Source of the DNA: Propionibacteriaceae bacterium AM104-82
GTDB lineage: Bacteria; Actinomycetota; Actinomycetes; Propionibacteriales; Propionibacteriaceae
NCBI GenBank assembly: GCA_027658995.1
Contig: JAQDQK010000008.1
Span: 1-64,000, forward strand
Direction: 5' to 3'
DNA: 64,000 nucleotides
Positions 25,283 through 34,357 of the stretch are shown here, in pieces (within the stretch, counting starts at the first letter, position 1; each line of letters starts with the position of its first letter). Under the pieces are notes generated by a model. That model did no database searches, had not been told where the DNA came from, and saw nothing but the letters and a program-made list of their open reading frames with translations. The position numbers and the translations under genes were made by a program.

Positions 25283-27214
25283 ATGATTATCGGGACGCTG
25301 ATCAACGTCGTCGTGCTGATGTACCTGTCGCGCCGCCTTCTCGGGGTGCCCGTCGGCTGGGGCAGGACGCTGATGGTGTGCCTCCTCCAGAACGCGATCG
25401 CGTGGAGCTTCGCCGACTCGATCGTCACCGCCCTCGGCATCAACGACGCCTCCCCCGCGCTGCCCGTCGTGCTCGTGATCATCGTCATGGCCGGCTGCGT
25501 CATCGCCTTCGACCTGATCGTGCTGACCATCCTCGAGGCCATCGTGCCGACCTGGAGCGTCCCGACGCTGACCAGCGTCATCACCGGCTTCCCCGCGGCC
25601 CTCCGGCGCGGCCGCCGCTACCTCACGATCTGGTGGATCCTGCTGAAGAACGGCCTGACCGCCTACATCGGGCCGACCCCGAAGAAGGACCGCGAGTCGC
25701 CGCGCGTCGCCCGCTCGCTCCGCAAGGCGCTCACCGACGCGGGCGTCACCTTCGTGAAGTTCGGCCAGATGCTCTCCACCCGCGCCGACCTGCTCCCCGC
25801 CCCCTTCATCAAGGAACTCTCGAGGCTGCACAGCGACGTCGAGGCCGAGCCGTGGCGCGACGTCCGCCCGGTGCTCGAGGAGTCCCTCGACAAGCCCATC
25901 GACGAGGCGTTCGCCGAGATCGACGAGACGCCGATGGCGGCGGCCTCCGTCGCCCAGATCCACGCCGCCAAGCTTCCGGACGGGACGGACGTCGTCGTGA
26001 AGCTGCAGCGGCCGAAGGCCCGGCAGCAGGTCACCGCTGACCTCGACATCCTGCACCGCCTCGCCGAAAGGCTCGAGCAGGGCACCGCATGGGGTAGGCA
26101 ACTCGGCGCCGTCGGGCTGGCAGATGGCTTCGCCGACTCGCTGCACGAGGAACTCGACTACACCGTCGAGGTCGCCAACATGCGCTCCGTGGCTGCCGCA
26201 TCCGACCTCATCGTGCCGACCCCCTACCCGGAGTTGTCCTCTGAGCGGGTCATCGTGATGGAACGCATCGCGGGCAAGCCGCTCTCTGCCGCCTCCGAGG
26301 AACTCGCGGCCATGGACGACGACGCGCGCGCCGCGCTCGCCGACCGACTGCTCAGCGGGGTGCTCCGCCAGATCTTCGTGCACGGCGTCTTCCACGCCGA
26401 CCTGCACCCCGGCAACGTGATCCTCACCGACGACGGCGACCTGGCACTCCTCGACTTCGGCTCGGTCGGCCGCCTCGACCGCCCCACCCGGTCGGCGCTC
26501 GTGATGCTGCTCTACGCCGTCGAGCGGCAGGACTCGATCGCCGCGACCGACGCGCTGCTCGACCTGATGGACCGCCCCGCCACCCTCGACGACCGCGAAC
26601 TCGAGCGCGAGGTCGGCAAGCTGATGCTGCGCTACGGCGACGGGTTCGCCCCCGGCGGCTCCGCCTCGATGTTCGCGGACCTGCTCGACGTCGTCGTCCG
26701 GTTCGGGTTCCGCGTCCCTCCCCAGTTGGCTGCCGTCTTCCGGACGCTCGGCACGCTCGACGGCACCCTGCAGTTGATCGACCCCGACATCGACCTGATC
26801 GCGGTCGCCCGGAGCCGCGGCTCCGAGCTGGCGCAGTCGCTGCTCGGCCGCGACGCCGTCAAGGCCCAGGTCGAGCACCAGGTCGCGACGCTGATGCCGA
26901 TGCTCTCCAGGCTGCCGAGGCGCCTCTCGCGGATCACCGAACAGTTGGAGGACGGCTCCCTGACGGTCAACGTGCGGGCCTTCGCCGACCAGGGCGACCG
27001 GCGATGGCTCGCGACCATCGGCAGCCAACTCAACCTGAGCCTGATCGGCTCCGCGCTGCTGTTCGGCGGCCTGTTCCTGCTGACCCGCTCCGGCGGGCCG
27101 ATGCTGCTGCCGACGCTGTCGATCTGGCCCTTCCTCGGCATCACGCTGCTGTTCCTCGCGTTCATCCTGGGTGCGCGGGTGCTGGCAGGCATCTTCTTCT
27201 CCGCGAGGGACTGA
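25283..27214 (+). CDS. ABC1/AarF/UbiB-family atypical kinase with TM ends
   Basis: A 643-residue member of the UbiB/ADCK atypical-kinase family, linked to quinone and lipid metabolism. The family KxGQ motif appears as FVKFGQMLSTRADLLP (near residue 160). VVVKLQRP holds the Lys of the ATP site, HADLHPGNVIL is the catalytic loop and LLDFGSVGRL the metal-binding DFG. Unlike the short UbiB form, it carries about 110 extra N-terminal residues with two to three hydrophobic helices, plus two C-terminal TM helices. The ATG at 25283 has a GGGAGGAG ribosome site. Substrate is unknown. Confidence 0.9.
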   Translation: MIIGTLINVVVLMYLSRRLLGVPVGWGRTLMVCLLQNAIAWSFADSIVTALGINDASPALPVVLVIIVMAGCVIAFDLIVLTILEAIVPTWSVPTLTSVITGFPAALRRGRRYLTIWWILLKNGLTAYIGPTPKKDRESPRVARSLRKALTDAGVTFVKFGQMLSTRADLLPAPFIKELSRLHSDVEAEPWRDVRPVLEESLDKPIDEAFAEIDETPMAAASVAQIHAAKLPDGTDVVVKLQRPKARQQVTADLDILHRLAERLEQGTAWGRQLGAVGLADGFADSLHEELDYTVEVANMRSVAAASDLIVPTPYPELSSERVIVMERIAGKPLSAASEELAAMDDDARAALADRLLSGVLRQIFVHGVFHADLHPGNVILTDDGDLALLDFGSVGRLDRPTRSALVMLLYAVERQDSIAATDALLDLMDRPATLDDRELEREVGKLMLRYGDGFAPGGSASMFADLLDVVVRFGFRVPPQLAAVFRTLGTLDGTLQLIDPDIDLIAVARSRGSELAQSLLGRDAVKAQVEHQVATLMPMLSRLPRRLSRITEQLEDGSLTVNVRAFADQGDRRWLATIGSQLNLSLIGSALLFGGLFLLTRSGGPMLLPTLSIWPFLGITLLFLAFILGARVLAGIFFSARD

Positions 27215-27244
27215 ACCGTCGGCATCGCTGGATAGGGTGGCCCC

Positions 27245-28045
27245 ATGACCATCCGCCTGGGAGCCCACGTCTCGTCCGTCCACCCGCTCGTCGACGCCGC
27301 GGGCATGGGAGCCGAACTGGTGCAGGTCTTCGTCGGCGACCCGCAGAGTTGGAAAAAGCCCGTCACCCCCTACCCGGACGGCGCGGCCGCGCTGAAGGCA
27401 TCCGCCGAGGCCGACGGCGTCGGCATCGTCGTGCACTCCCCCTACGTGCTCAACGTCGCCTCCACCAACAACCGGATCCGGATCCCGTCGCGCAAACTGC
27501 TGCAGCAGACCATCACCGAGTCCGCCGCGGTCGGCGCGATGGGGGTCGTGGTGCACGGCGGCCACGTGACGGCCAATGACGACCCCGCCGTGGGGTTCGA
27601 GAACTGGCGCAAGTGCATCGACGGCCTCAAGCTCGACGTGCCCATCTTCATCGAGAACACCGCGGGCGGCGCCAACGCCATGGCCCGCACGCTCGAGTCG
27701 ATCGAACGGCTGTGGGCCGCGATCGCCGACTCACCCAACATCGACAAGGTCGGCTTCTGCCTCGACACCTGCCACGCGCACGCGGCGGGCCTCGAGTTGG
27801 ACGGCCTCGTCGAGCAGGTCACGGCCATCACCGGCCGTGTCGACGTCATCCACTGCAACAACTCGCGCGACGCCGCAGGCAGCGGCGCCGACCGGCACGC
27901 GGGCCTGACCGACGGCACCATCGACCCCGAACTCCTGCTGTCGGTGGTGCGCGCCGCCGACACCGACACCATCCTGGAAACCCCGGGTGACGTGGCCGAA
28001 CATGCCGCCGAGATCGCATGGCTCAGGGAGCAGTTGGACCTCTGA
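27245..28045 (+). CDS. nfo: Deoxyribonuclease IV (endonuclease IV)
   Basis: A 266-residue AP endonuclease of the Nfo TIM-barrel family that cleaves 5' to abasic sites with three zinc ions. Metal ligands are recognisable in VVHSPYVLNVAS (His), VVVHGGHV (His), IFIENTAGG (Glu), FCLDTCHAHAAG (Asp and His) and DVIHCNNSRDAAGSGADRH. TAGGGT at 27233-27238 ends 6 nt before the ATG, predicting a leaderless transcript independent of the upstream kinase gene. Family length is normal. Confidence 0.94.
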   Translation: MTIRLGAHVSSVHPLVDAAGMGAELVQVFVGDPQSWKKPVTPYPDGAAALKASAEADGVGIVVHSPYVLNVASTNNRIRIPSRKLLQQTITESAAVGAMGVVVHGGHVTANDDPAVGFENWRKCIDGLKLDVPIFIENTAGGANAMARTLESIERLWAAIADSPNIDKVGFCLDTCHAHAAGLELDGLVEQVTAITGRVDVIHCNNSRDAAGSGADRHAGLTDGTIDPELLLSVVRAADTDTILETPGDVAEHAAEIAWLREQLDL

Positions 28046-28046
28046 C

Positions 28047-28073
28047 GATCAAACTTGTTTGATCCGTTAAACT
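28047..28073 (+). promoter_or_regulatory. mrp operon promoter with an 18-bp palindrome
   Basis: A perfect inverted repeat GATCAAAC-TT-GTTTGATC lies at 28047-28064, one base after the nfo stop codon. TAAACT at 28068-28073 is a plausible -10, placing the palindrome over the spacer and -35 region. This suggests an operator for the mrp operon that starts at 28116. It lacks a T-run, so it is less likely to be only an nfo terminator. Confidence 0.6.
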
Positions 28074-28115
28074 ACTTTCCGCCACCACGTACCCGATCCC
28101 GAAGGGACCACTGGC

Positions 28116-31016
28116 GTGCTTTATGCCTTGATCGCAGTCCACGCGATCCTTGGCGCGTTCACCCCCCTGATGGTCAAGAGGCTCGGCGCACGGGTCTTCT
28201 ACGTCCTCTCGATCGCGCCCCTCGCCGCCGCGATCTGGCTCACCGTCCAGGCCCCGCACATCGTCTCCGGCGGTGTGTACGTCGAGGCGTATCCGTGGAT
28301 CCCGACGCTCGACGTGTCGCTGACGCTGCGGATGGGCCTTGTCCAATGGGTGCTCGCCATGATCGTCACCTGGATCGGCTTCCTCGTGCTGCTCTACAGC
28401 AGGTGGTACTTCGAGGGGATCACCACGGGCAGGTCGGCCGCGATCCTGACCGTCTTCGCGGGCACCATGCTCGGGCTCGTGACGGCCGACAACCTCGTGC
28501 TGATGTTCGTCTTCTGGGAACTGACGACGGTGCTGTCGTACCTGCTGATCGGCCACGATCCCACCCGACGCGCCAACCGCGGCGCCGCGCAGACCGCCCT
28601 GATCGTCACCACCTCCGGCGGCCTCGCGATGCTGGTCGGCATCGTCGCCGTGTGGAGCACCACCGGCACCATGTCGCTCGCCGAGATCGTCGCCGACCCG
28701 CCCAAGGGCACGCTGGCGGGCATCGGCGCGATGCTGATGCTGGTCGGCGCGCTCAGCAAGTCGGCGCTCGTCCCCTTCCACTTCTGGCTGCCGGGCGCGA
28801 TGGCCGCTCCGACGCCGATCTCCGCCTACCTGCACGCCGCCGCGATGGTGAAGGCGGGCGTCTACCTCGTCGCCGTGCTGGCGCCCGCGTTCGCGGAGGT
28901 GCCCCTCTGGCGACCCACGGTGCTGATCCTCGGCACCGTCACGATGATCCTCGGCGGCTGGCGGGCGCTGCGCCAGACCGACCTCAAACTGCTGCTCGCC
29001 TACGGCACCGTCTCGCAACTGGGCTTCATGGTGCTGCTGCTGGGCGTCGGCACCAAGGCCGCCGCGATCGCGGGCCTCGGCATGGTGATCGCCCACGCGC
29101 TGTTCAAGTCGACGCTGTTCATGTGCGTCGGCCTGATCGACCACTCGGCGGGCACCCGCGACATCCGCGAGTTGAGCGGCGTCGGCTACCGGGTGCCGTG
29201 GCTGGCGATCCTGGGTGGCCTCGCGGCGCTGTCCATGGCGGGCATGCCCCCGCTGGTCGGCTTCCTCACCAAGGAGACGGCCTTCGAGTCGATCGTCTAC
29301 CTGATCGACGGCGAACTGGCGCTCCTGACGCCGCTGGCCGCCGTCGCCCTCGACGTCGCGCTGCTGTTCGGCGCGGCGATCACCGTCGCTTACTCGCTCC
29401 GCTGGTGGTGGGGGGCCTTCGCGTCCAAGGAGGGCGCGCCGGTGCTGAGCTGGCACCGTCCGGCGTTCGGGATGGCCGCCGTTCCGATGTTCCTCGGCAT
29501 CCTCAGCCTGGTCCTCGGCTTCCTGGGCGACCCCCTGACGCGGCTCCTGTCCCCCTACGCCGATGGCCTCGCCACCGGCGAGGAGAGCCACGGCTTCGCG
29601 CTGTGGCACGGGTTCACGGTTCCGTTGCTGATGTCGGTCCTCGCGCTCGGCGCGGGCGTGGTGCTGTTCGTCTTCCGGCGCAAGATCGCCGCGGTGCAGG
29701 CAACCTTCCCGAAGGTGCACACCGCTGAGGAGTTGTACCACCGCTCCATGCACGGCATCGACCGGATCGCCGTCGAGGTGACGGCGCGCGTGCAGCGCGG
29801 TTCGCTGTCGATCTACCTCGGCACCATCCTCGTCACTCTTGTCTCCTTCTCGCTGTACGCGATGCTCCGGATCGAGGACTGGCCGAGCATCCGGCTGTTC
29901 GACTCGTGGCCGCAACTGCTCGTGGCGATCGTGATGGTCACCGCCGCGCTCGGCGCCGCAGGCTCCCGCGGCCGGATCCGCGCCGTCCTCCTGGTCGGCG
30001 TCACCGGCTACGGGCTTGCGCTGCTGTTCGCGATCGGCGGCGCCCCCGACCTCGCCCTGACCCAGGTGCTCGTCGAGACCGTCACGCTCGTCATCTTTGT
30101 GTTGGTCGTACGCAAACTGCCGCGCTACTTCACCAACCGTCCCCTGACCTCGACCCGCTGGTGGCGCGTCCTGGTGGCCCTTGCGACCGGCACCACCGTC
30201 ACGCTGATCGCCCTCGTCGCCTCCGGCGCCCGCGTCGCCGAACCCGTCTCGAAGGCCTGGTACGAGTGGGCCTACTCGTTCGGCTACGGCAAGAACATCG
30301 TCAACGTGGCGCTCGTTGACACCCGCGCATGGGACACCTTCGGCGAGATCGCGGTGCTCGTCATCGCGGCCACCGGCGTCGCATCGCTGATCTTCCTCCG
30401 CTCCCGCGTCGGGAAGGTCGCCACCACCAAGGACGCGTTCGAGGCCCGCGAGGACGAACCGCAGGCCGACACCTCGCCTGGCGTGTGGCTGCGCGCCGGG
30501 CAGACCCTCTCGCCCATGGTGCGCTCCATCGTCTTCGAGGTCGTCACCAGACTCCTGTTCGGCATCATGATCGTGGTGTCGATCTACCTGCTGCTGGCAG
30601 GCCACAACTGGCCTGGTGGCGGGTTCGCCGGCGGCCTTGTCGCGGGCATGGCGCTGATCATCCGCTACCTCGCCGCAGGCAGGCACGAACTCGACGAGGC
30701 CGCCCCGATCGACGCCGGCCGCCTGATGGGCGGCGGCCTGCTGCTCGCCCTCGTCGCGGCGGTCGCCCCGCTCGCGCTGGGCGGAACCATCCTGCAGAGC
30801 TTCGACGTGTACCTGACCATCCCGCTGCTCGGCGAACTGCACGTGGTGTCGTCGACCGTGTTCGACATCGGCGTCTACCTCGTCGTCGTCGGCATGCTGC
30901 TGGACGTGGTGCGCAGCCTCGGCTCCGGCATCGACCAGCACGCCACCGAGGAGATCGCCCCCGTGCCGCTGCCCGACTCGACAAAGGCCCTGCCCGGATA
31001 CGGGGGTCGCCCATGA
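28116..31016 (+). CDS. mrpA: Na+(K+)/H+ antiporter subunit A fused to subunit B (MrpAB)
   Basis: A 966-residue polytopic membrane protein. The N-terminal ~650 residues are the NuoL-like proton-translocating core (VFWELTTVLSYLLIGHDP, KSALVPFHFWLPGAMAAPTP, SAYLHAAAMVKAGVYL, AYGTVSQLGFM). The MrpA C-terminal part carries GGAPDLALTQVLVETVTLV. The last ~140 residues match MrpB (SIYLLLAGHNWPGGGFAGGL), so A and B are one chain, as in several group 1 Mrp operons. The start codon is GTG at 28116. The complex exchanges Na+ or K+ for H+ at the cytoplasmic membrane. The stop overlaps mrpC as ATGA. Confidence 0.93.
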   Translation: MLYALIAVHAILGAFTPLMVKRLGARVFYVLSIAPLAAAIWLTVQAPHIVSGGVYVEAYPWIPTLDVSLTLRMGLVQWVLAMIVTWIGFLVLLYSRWYFEGITTGRSAAILTVFAGTMLGLVTADNLVLMFVFWELTTVLSYLLIGHDPTRRANRGAAQTALIVTTSGGLAMLVGIVAVWSTTGTMSLAEIVADPPKGTLAGIGAMLMLVGALSKSALVPFHFWLPGAMAAPTPISAYLHAAAMVKAGVYLVAVLAPAFAEVPLWRPTVLILGTVTMILGGWRALRQTDLKLLLAYGTVSQLGFMVLLLGVGTKAAAIAGLGMVIAHALFKSTLFMCVGLIDHSAGTRDIRELSGVGYRVPWLAILGGLAALSMAGMPPLVGFLTKETAFESIVYLIDGELALLTPLAAVALDVALLFGAAITVAYSLRWWWGAFASKEGAPVLSWHRPAFGMAAVPMFLGILSLVLGFLGDPLTRLLSPYADGLATGEESHGFALWHGFTVPLLMSVLALGAGVVLFVFRRKIAAVQATFPKVHTAEELYHRSMHGIDRIAVEVTARVQRGSLSIYLGTILVTLVSFSLYAMLRIEDWPSIRLFDSWPQLLVAIVMVTAALGAAGSRGRIRAVLLVGVTGYGLALLFAIGGAPDLALTQVLVETVTLVIFVLVVRKLPRYFTNRPLTSTRWWRVLVALATGTTVTLIALVASGARVAEPVSKAWYEWAYSFGYGKNIVNVALVDTRAWDTFGEIAVLVIAATGVASLIFLRSRVGKVATTKDAFEAREDEPQADTSPGVWLRAGQTLSPMVRSIVFEVVTRLLFGIMIVVSIYLLLAGHNWPGGGFAGGLVAGMALIIRYLAAGRHELDEAAPIDAGRLMGGGLLLALVAAVAPLALGGTILQSFDVYLTIPLLGELHVVSSTVFDIGVYLVVVGMLLDVVRSLGSGIDQHATEEIAPVPLPDSTKALPGYGGRP

Positions 31017-31438
31017 GCGCCAACCTGGTCCTCGCGATCACCGCAGGCCTGCTCGTCGCATGTGGCGTCTACCTGCTGCTCGAGCGTTCCCTGACCCGCA
31101 TCCTGCTCGGCGTGCTGCTCGCGAGCAACGGCGTCAACATGCTGTTCCTGATCGCGGCGGGCAGGCCCGGCACCCCTCCGATCATCGGCCTCGCGGGCGA
31201 GGACGTCTCCGACCCGCTCCCGCAGGCCATGGTGCTGACTGCCATCGTCATCACGATGGCGGTGGCGGCGTTCGTCCTCACGCTCGCCTACCGCAGCTTC
31301 CAGTTGCACGGCCATGACGAGGTAGCAGACGACGTCGAGGACGCCCGCATCCGCGAACTCGCCGAGGCCGACGTGGCCTCCGAGTCCTACGAGGACACCA
31401 CCTTCTCCGACACCGGCCGGGATGTGGTGAGCGAATGA
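31013..31438 (+). CDS. mrpC: Na+/H+ antiporter subunit C (MrpC, NuoK-like)
   Basis: A 141-residue, three-helix NuoK homologue. Family residues appear in VYLLLERSLTRILLGVLLAS and GVNMLFLIAAG, followed by DPLPQAMVLTAIVITMAVAA. An acidic, probably cytoplasmic tail of about 40 residues follows and is longer than in many MrpC proteins. It starts at an ATGA overlap with mrpA and ends in an ATGA overlap with mrpD, so the whole operon is translationally coupled. Confidence 0.92.
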   Translation: MSANLVLAITAGLLVACGVYLLLERSLTRILLGVLLASNGVNMLFLIAAGRPGTPPIIGLAGEDVSDPLPQAMVLTAIVITMAVAAFVLTLAYRSFQLHGHDEVADDVEDARIRELAEADVASESYEDTTFSDTGRDVVSE

Positions 31439-32988
31439 TCAACCTGCTGCCAGTCCCCGTGCTGCTCGCCATCTTCGGCGCAGCCGTCACCCTCGTGGTG
31501 CCGCGCCGCCCCGGCGTGCAGCGCCTCGTCTCCGTCGCGAGCCTCAGCGGCATCGTCGTGGTCGCGGGCGTGTTCATGTGGTGGACCGACGCAAACGGAC
31601 CCATGGCGCTGTGGCTCGGCGGCTGGGCCGCCCCGCTGGGCATCGCGCTGGTCGTCGACCGGTTGAGCGCGCTGATGCTGCTCGTCGCCTCGGTCGTGGC
31701 GCTCGCCGTCCTCATCTTCGCCACCGGCCAGGACAAGGACGAGGTCCGCCGCGAGACCCCGGTGTCGATCTTCCACCCGACCTTCCTGCTGCTGGTGGCG
31801 GGCGTGTCGAACGCCTTCCTGGCGGGCGACCTGTTCAACCTGTTCGTCGGCTTCGAGATCCTGCTGTTCGCCTCCTACGTGCTGCTGACGCTCGGCGGCA
31901 CCGGCGACCGGGTGCGAGCGGGCACGACCTACGTGATCGTGTCGCTGCTCAGTTCTTCGCTGTTCCTGATCTCGATCTCGGCGATCTACGCGGCGACCGG
32001 CACCGTCAACATGGCCCACCTGTCGGTGCGCCTGCGCGACCTGTCCGAGCCCGTCCAGTTGCTCCTCGAGGTGCTGCTGCTCGTCACCTTCGCCATCAAG
32101 GCGGCGGTGTTCCCGCTGTCATCCTGGCTGCCCGACTCGTACCCGACGGCGCCCGCTCCCGTCACGGCGGTGTTCGCGGGCCTGCTGACAAAGGTCGGCG
32201 TCTACGCGATCATCCGCACCGAGACGCTGCTGTTCCCGCTGCACACGCTCGACACGATCCTGCTGGTGGCCGCGGGCCTGACGATGGTGATCGGCATCCT
32301 CGGCGCGATCGCGCAGGTCGAGATCAAACGAATGCTGTCGTTCACCCTGATCAGCCACATCGGCTACATGATCATGGGCATCGCGCTGAACACGACGGCG
32401 GGGCTCGCCGCGACCATCTTCTACACGGCGCACCACATCACCATCCAGGCGACGCTGTTCCTGGTCACCGGGCTGATCGAGCGGCGCGGCGGCACGTCGT
32501 CCCTCGACGGGTTGGGCGGGCTGCTCAAGACGGCCCCGCTGCTTGCGTTCCTGTTCTTCGTACCCGCCATGAACCTCGGCGGCATCCCGCCGTTATCGGG
32601 CTTCATCGGCAAACTGGGCCTGCTGGAGGCGGCTGCGACCGTCGGCACCCCGCTCGCCTGGGTCGTCGTCGCGGCGGGCGTCGCCACCAGCCTGCTCACG
32701 CTGATGGCCATGGCGAAGGTCTGGAACCGCGCGTTCTGGGGCGTGACGCCCACCGAGCAGCGCCGTCAGGCCGCGATCGCCGCCAACCAGGATCCGGGAG
32801 ACGTCGAGGAGGACGACGACCCGCGCGTGATGCCTCCGCTGCAGGTCGGCGCGACCATCGGCCTGATCGTCTTCGGTCTGGCGCTGACGGTGTTCGCCGG
32901 GCCGCTGTATGAGTACGCCACAGCCGCCGCGGAGTCGCTGCGCGACGGGTCGATCGTGGCGATCGTCCTACCGGAGGGGCTGCGATGA
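31435..32988 (+). CDS. mrpD: Na+/H+ antiporter subunit D (MrpD, NuoN/M-like)
   Basis: A 517-residue, roughly 14-helix homologue of complex I antiporter subunits. It shows GDLFNLFVGFEILLFASYVL, FAIKAAVFPLSSWLPDSYPT (the conserved Lys-helix break) and AIAQVEIKRMLSFTLISHIG. A cytoplasmic loop near the end contains VEEDDDPRVMPPL, ahead of the last helix. It has ATGA overlaps on both sides. It probably forms one of the two proton channels with MrpA. Confidence 0.93.
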   Translation: MINLLPVPVLLAIFGAAVTLVVPRRPGVQRLVSVASLSGIVVVAGVFMWWTDANGPMALWLGGWAAPLGIALVVDRLSALMLLVASVVALAVLIFATGQDKDEVRRETPVSIFHPTFLLLVAGVSNAFLAGDLFNLFVGFEILLFASYVLLTLGGTGDRVRAGTTYVIVSLLSSSLFLISISAIYAATGTVNMAHLSVRLRDLSEPVQLLLEVLLLVTFAIKAAVFPLSSWLPDSYPTAPAPVTAVFAGLLTKVGVYAIIRTETLLFPLHTLDTILLVAAGLTMVIGILGAIAQVEIKRMLSFTLISHIGYMIMGIALNTTAGLAATIFYTAHHITIQATLFLVTGLIERRGGTSSLDGLGGLLKTAPLLAFLFFVPAMNLGGIPPLSGFIGKLGLLEAAATVGTPLAWVVVAAGVATSLLTLMAMAKVWNRAFWGVTPTEQRRQAAIAANQDPGDVEEDDDPRVMPPLQVGATIGLIVFGLALTVFAGPLYEYATAAAESLRDGSIVAIVLPEGLR

Positions 32989-33593
32989 GCGAGACACGCA
33001 AGCAGCGGGTGCAGCGCTTCAAGTTCCGGCCGCTGTCGGTGCTCGGCATGACGGCCGTGTGGATGGTGCTGTGGGGCAGCGTCGCGCCCATGACGATCGT
33101 GTCCGGCATCCTGCTCGGCTGGCTCGTCTCCGTGATCTTCCCGCTCCCCCCGATCTACTGGGAGGGGCGCTTCCACCCGCTCGGCTTCCTGAACCTCGTG
33201 TGGCACCTGCTGCGCGACCTGGTCGTCTCGTCGATCCGGATGGTGTCGCTGGCCTTCGCCCGCAAGGTCGAACTGAACGCGGGCATCGTCCGAGTCGACC
33301 TGGACAGCGACAACGACCTGTACCAGGTGCAGGTCGCGGAACTGATCTCGCTGGTGCCCGGCACGGTGGTCGTCGAGGTGGTGCGGCACCCGCGTCGGCT
33401 GTATCTGCACGCGCTCGACCTGGTCGGCCCCGATCCGGTCGACCGGATCCAGCAGATGACCCACGACGTCGAGGGCCGCGTGCTTGCCGCATTCGGGTCG
33501 AAGCAGGAGATCGACGAGTACCGGGCGGCGCGCGCCGCCGGGGCCCCCGTCGTCGTCGAGGAACACCCGGAACTGGAGGTGGAGGAGTCATGA
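32985..33593 (+). CDS. mrpE: Na+/H+ antiporter subunit E (MrpE)
   Basis: A 202-residue MrpE protein. Two N-terminal helices (VLGMTAVWMVLWGSVAPMTI and LLGWLVSVIFPLPPI) and the FLNLVWHLLRDLVVSSIRM segment precede a cytoplasmic domain. That domain contains LISLVPGTVVVEVVRHPRRL and HALDLVGPDPVDR, close to the family signature. The C-terminal region beyond about residue 165 is acidic and variable. It overlaps mrpD and mrpF by 4 nt each. Confidence 0.92.
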   Translation: MSETRKQRVQRFKFRPLSVLGMTAVWMVLWGSVAPMTIVSGILLGWLVSVIFPLPPIYWEGRFHPLGFLNLVWHLLRDLVVSSIRMVSLAFARKVELNAGIVRVDLDSDNDLYQVQVAELISLVPGTVVVEVVRHPRRLYLHALDLVGPDPVDRIQQMTHDVEGRVLAAFGSKQEIDEYRAARAAGAPVVVEEHPELEVEES

Positions 33594-33907
33594 TGATCGC
33601 CACCCAGACGATCCTGTCGATCGCGGCGGTCGTGCTGTTCGTGTCGGCCATGATCGGCGTCAACCGGATCGCCGCCGGCCCGACGCAGTTGGACCGCTCG
33701 ATCGCCGCCGACCTGATCGTCGCCGTCGTGGTCGCGGCGCTCGGCCTGTGGGCCGTGTGGACGGAACTGTCGACCGAACTGCTGGTGCTCGTCCTGTTGT
33801 CCATGCTGGGCTTCACGAGCGCGGTGTCGATCGCCCGGATGGTGAGCGACCGGATGGCGACGAGGCGCCGCTTCTCGCCGCACAAGAGGCCGGAGGGAGA
33901 CGCATGA
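33590..33907 (+). CDS. mrpF: Na+/H+ antiporter subunit F (MrpF)
   Basis: A 105-residue three-helix protein of the MrpF/PhaF family. It contains IGVNRIAAGPTQLDRSIAADLI, the characteristic GPT-x-x-DR-x-x-A-x-D motif, followed by helices AVVVAALGLWAVW and LLVLVLLSMLGFTSAVSIAR. Tandem ATGs occur at 33590 and 33593; the first overlaps the mrpE stop. The C-terminus is basic. It forms part of the coupled mrp operon. Confidence 0.9.
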   Translation: MMIATQTILSIAAVVLFVSAMIGVNRIAAGPTQLDRSIAADLIVAVVVAALGLWAVWTELSTELLVLVLLSMLGFTSAVSIARMVSDRMATRRRFSPHKRPEGDA

Positions 33908-34269
33908 GCGACCAAGTCTTCGACCTGATCGGGGCCGTGTTCGTCCTGGTCGGCGCCCTGCTGTGTTTCGGCGCCGCCGTCTCCCTGATCCGCTTCCCCG
34001 ACGTGCTGAGCAAGATGCACGCCATCACGAAGCCGCAGGTGCTGGGGCTGATCATGGTGACGATCGGGATCGCGCTCAGCCTGCGCACGTGGTGGTCACT
34101 CGGGCTGTGCCTGCTGATCGTCGTCCTGCAGTTGCTGACGGCGCCGGTGTCGGCCAGCCTGATCGCCCGCAGCGCCAGCCGCTCAGGCCTCGTCGACGAC
34201 CAGTTGCTGAAGGTCAACCAGTTGGCAGAAGACCTGGAGGACGCGGGCTACATCCGCGGCGAGCAGTAG
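33904..34269 (+). CDS. mrpG: Na+/H+ antiporter subunit G (MrpG)
   Basis: A 121-residue three-helix MrpG protein. The signature LIRFPDVLSKMHAITKPQVLG is clear, with flanking helices IGAVFVLVGALLCFGAAVSL and LCLLIVVLQLLTAPVSASLIA. It begins at an ATGA overlap with mrpF. It is the last gene of the operon. An 88-bp gap follows, containing one GACGTCTCGACGGGCTCGAC-type repeat piece at about 34309-34334. Confidence 0.92.
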   Translation: MSDQVFDLIGAVFVLVGALLCFGAAVSLIRFPDVLSKMHAITKPQVLGLIMVTIGIALSLRTWWSLGLCLLIVVLQLLTAPVSASLIARSASRSGLVDDQLLKVNQLAEDLEDAGYIRGEQ

Positions 34270-34357
34270 GCGGGGTCAGCCGCAGACGCACACCTTCGCC
34301 GAGCGATCGGACGTCTCGACGGGCTCGACGAACGTGCCCGCTCGGGCCTGTCCGATC

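Noticed and set aside
25181..27565. 794-codon open frame antisense to the UbiB-like kinase
   Set aside because: This is a shadow frame; the plus strand encodes clear kinase motifs.
28023..30941. 972-codon open frame antisense to mrpA
   Set aside because: It is an Arg/Gly/Asp-rich shadow of a GC-rich gene on the opposite strand. It has no motif or ribosome site, and mrpA is unambiguous.
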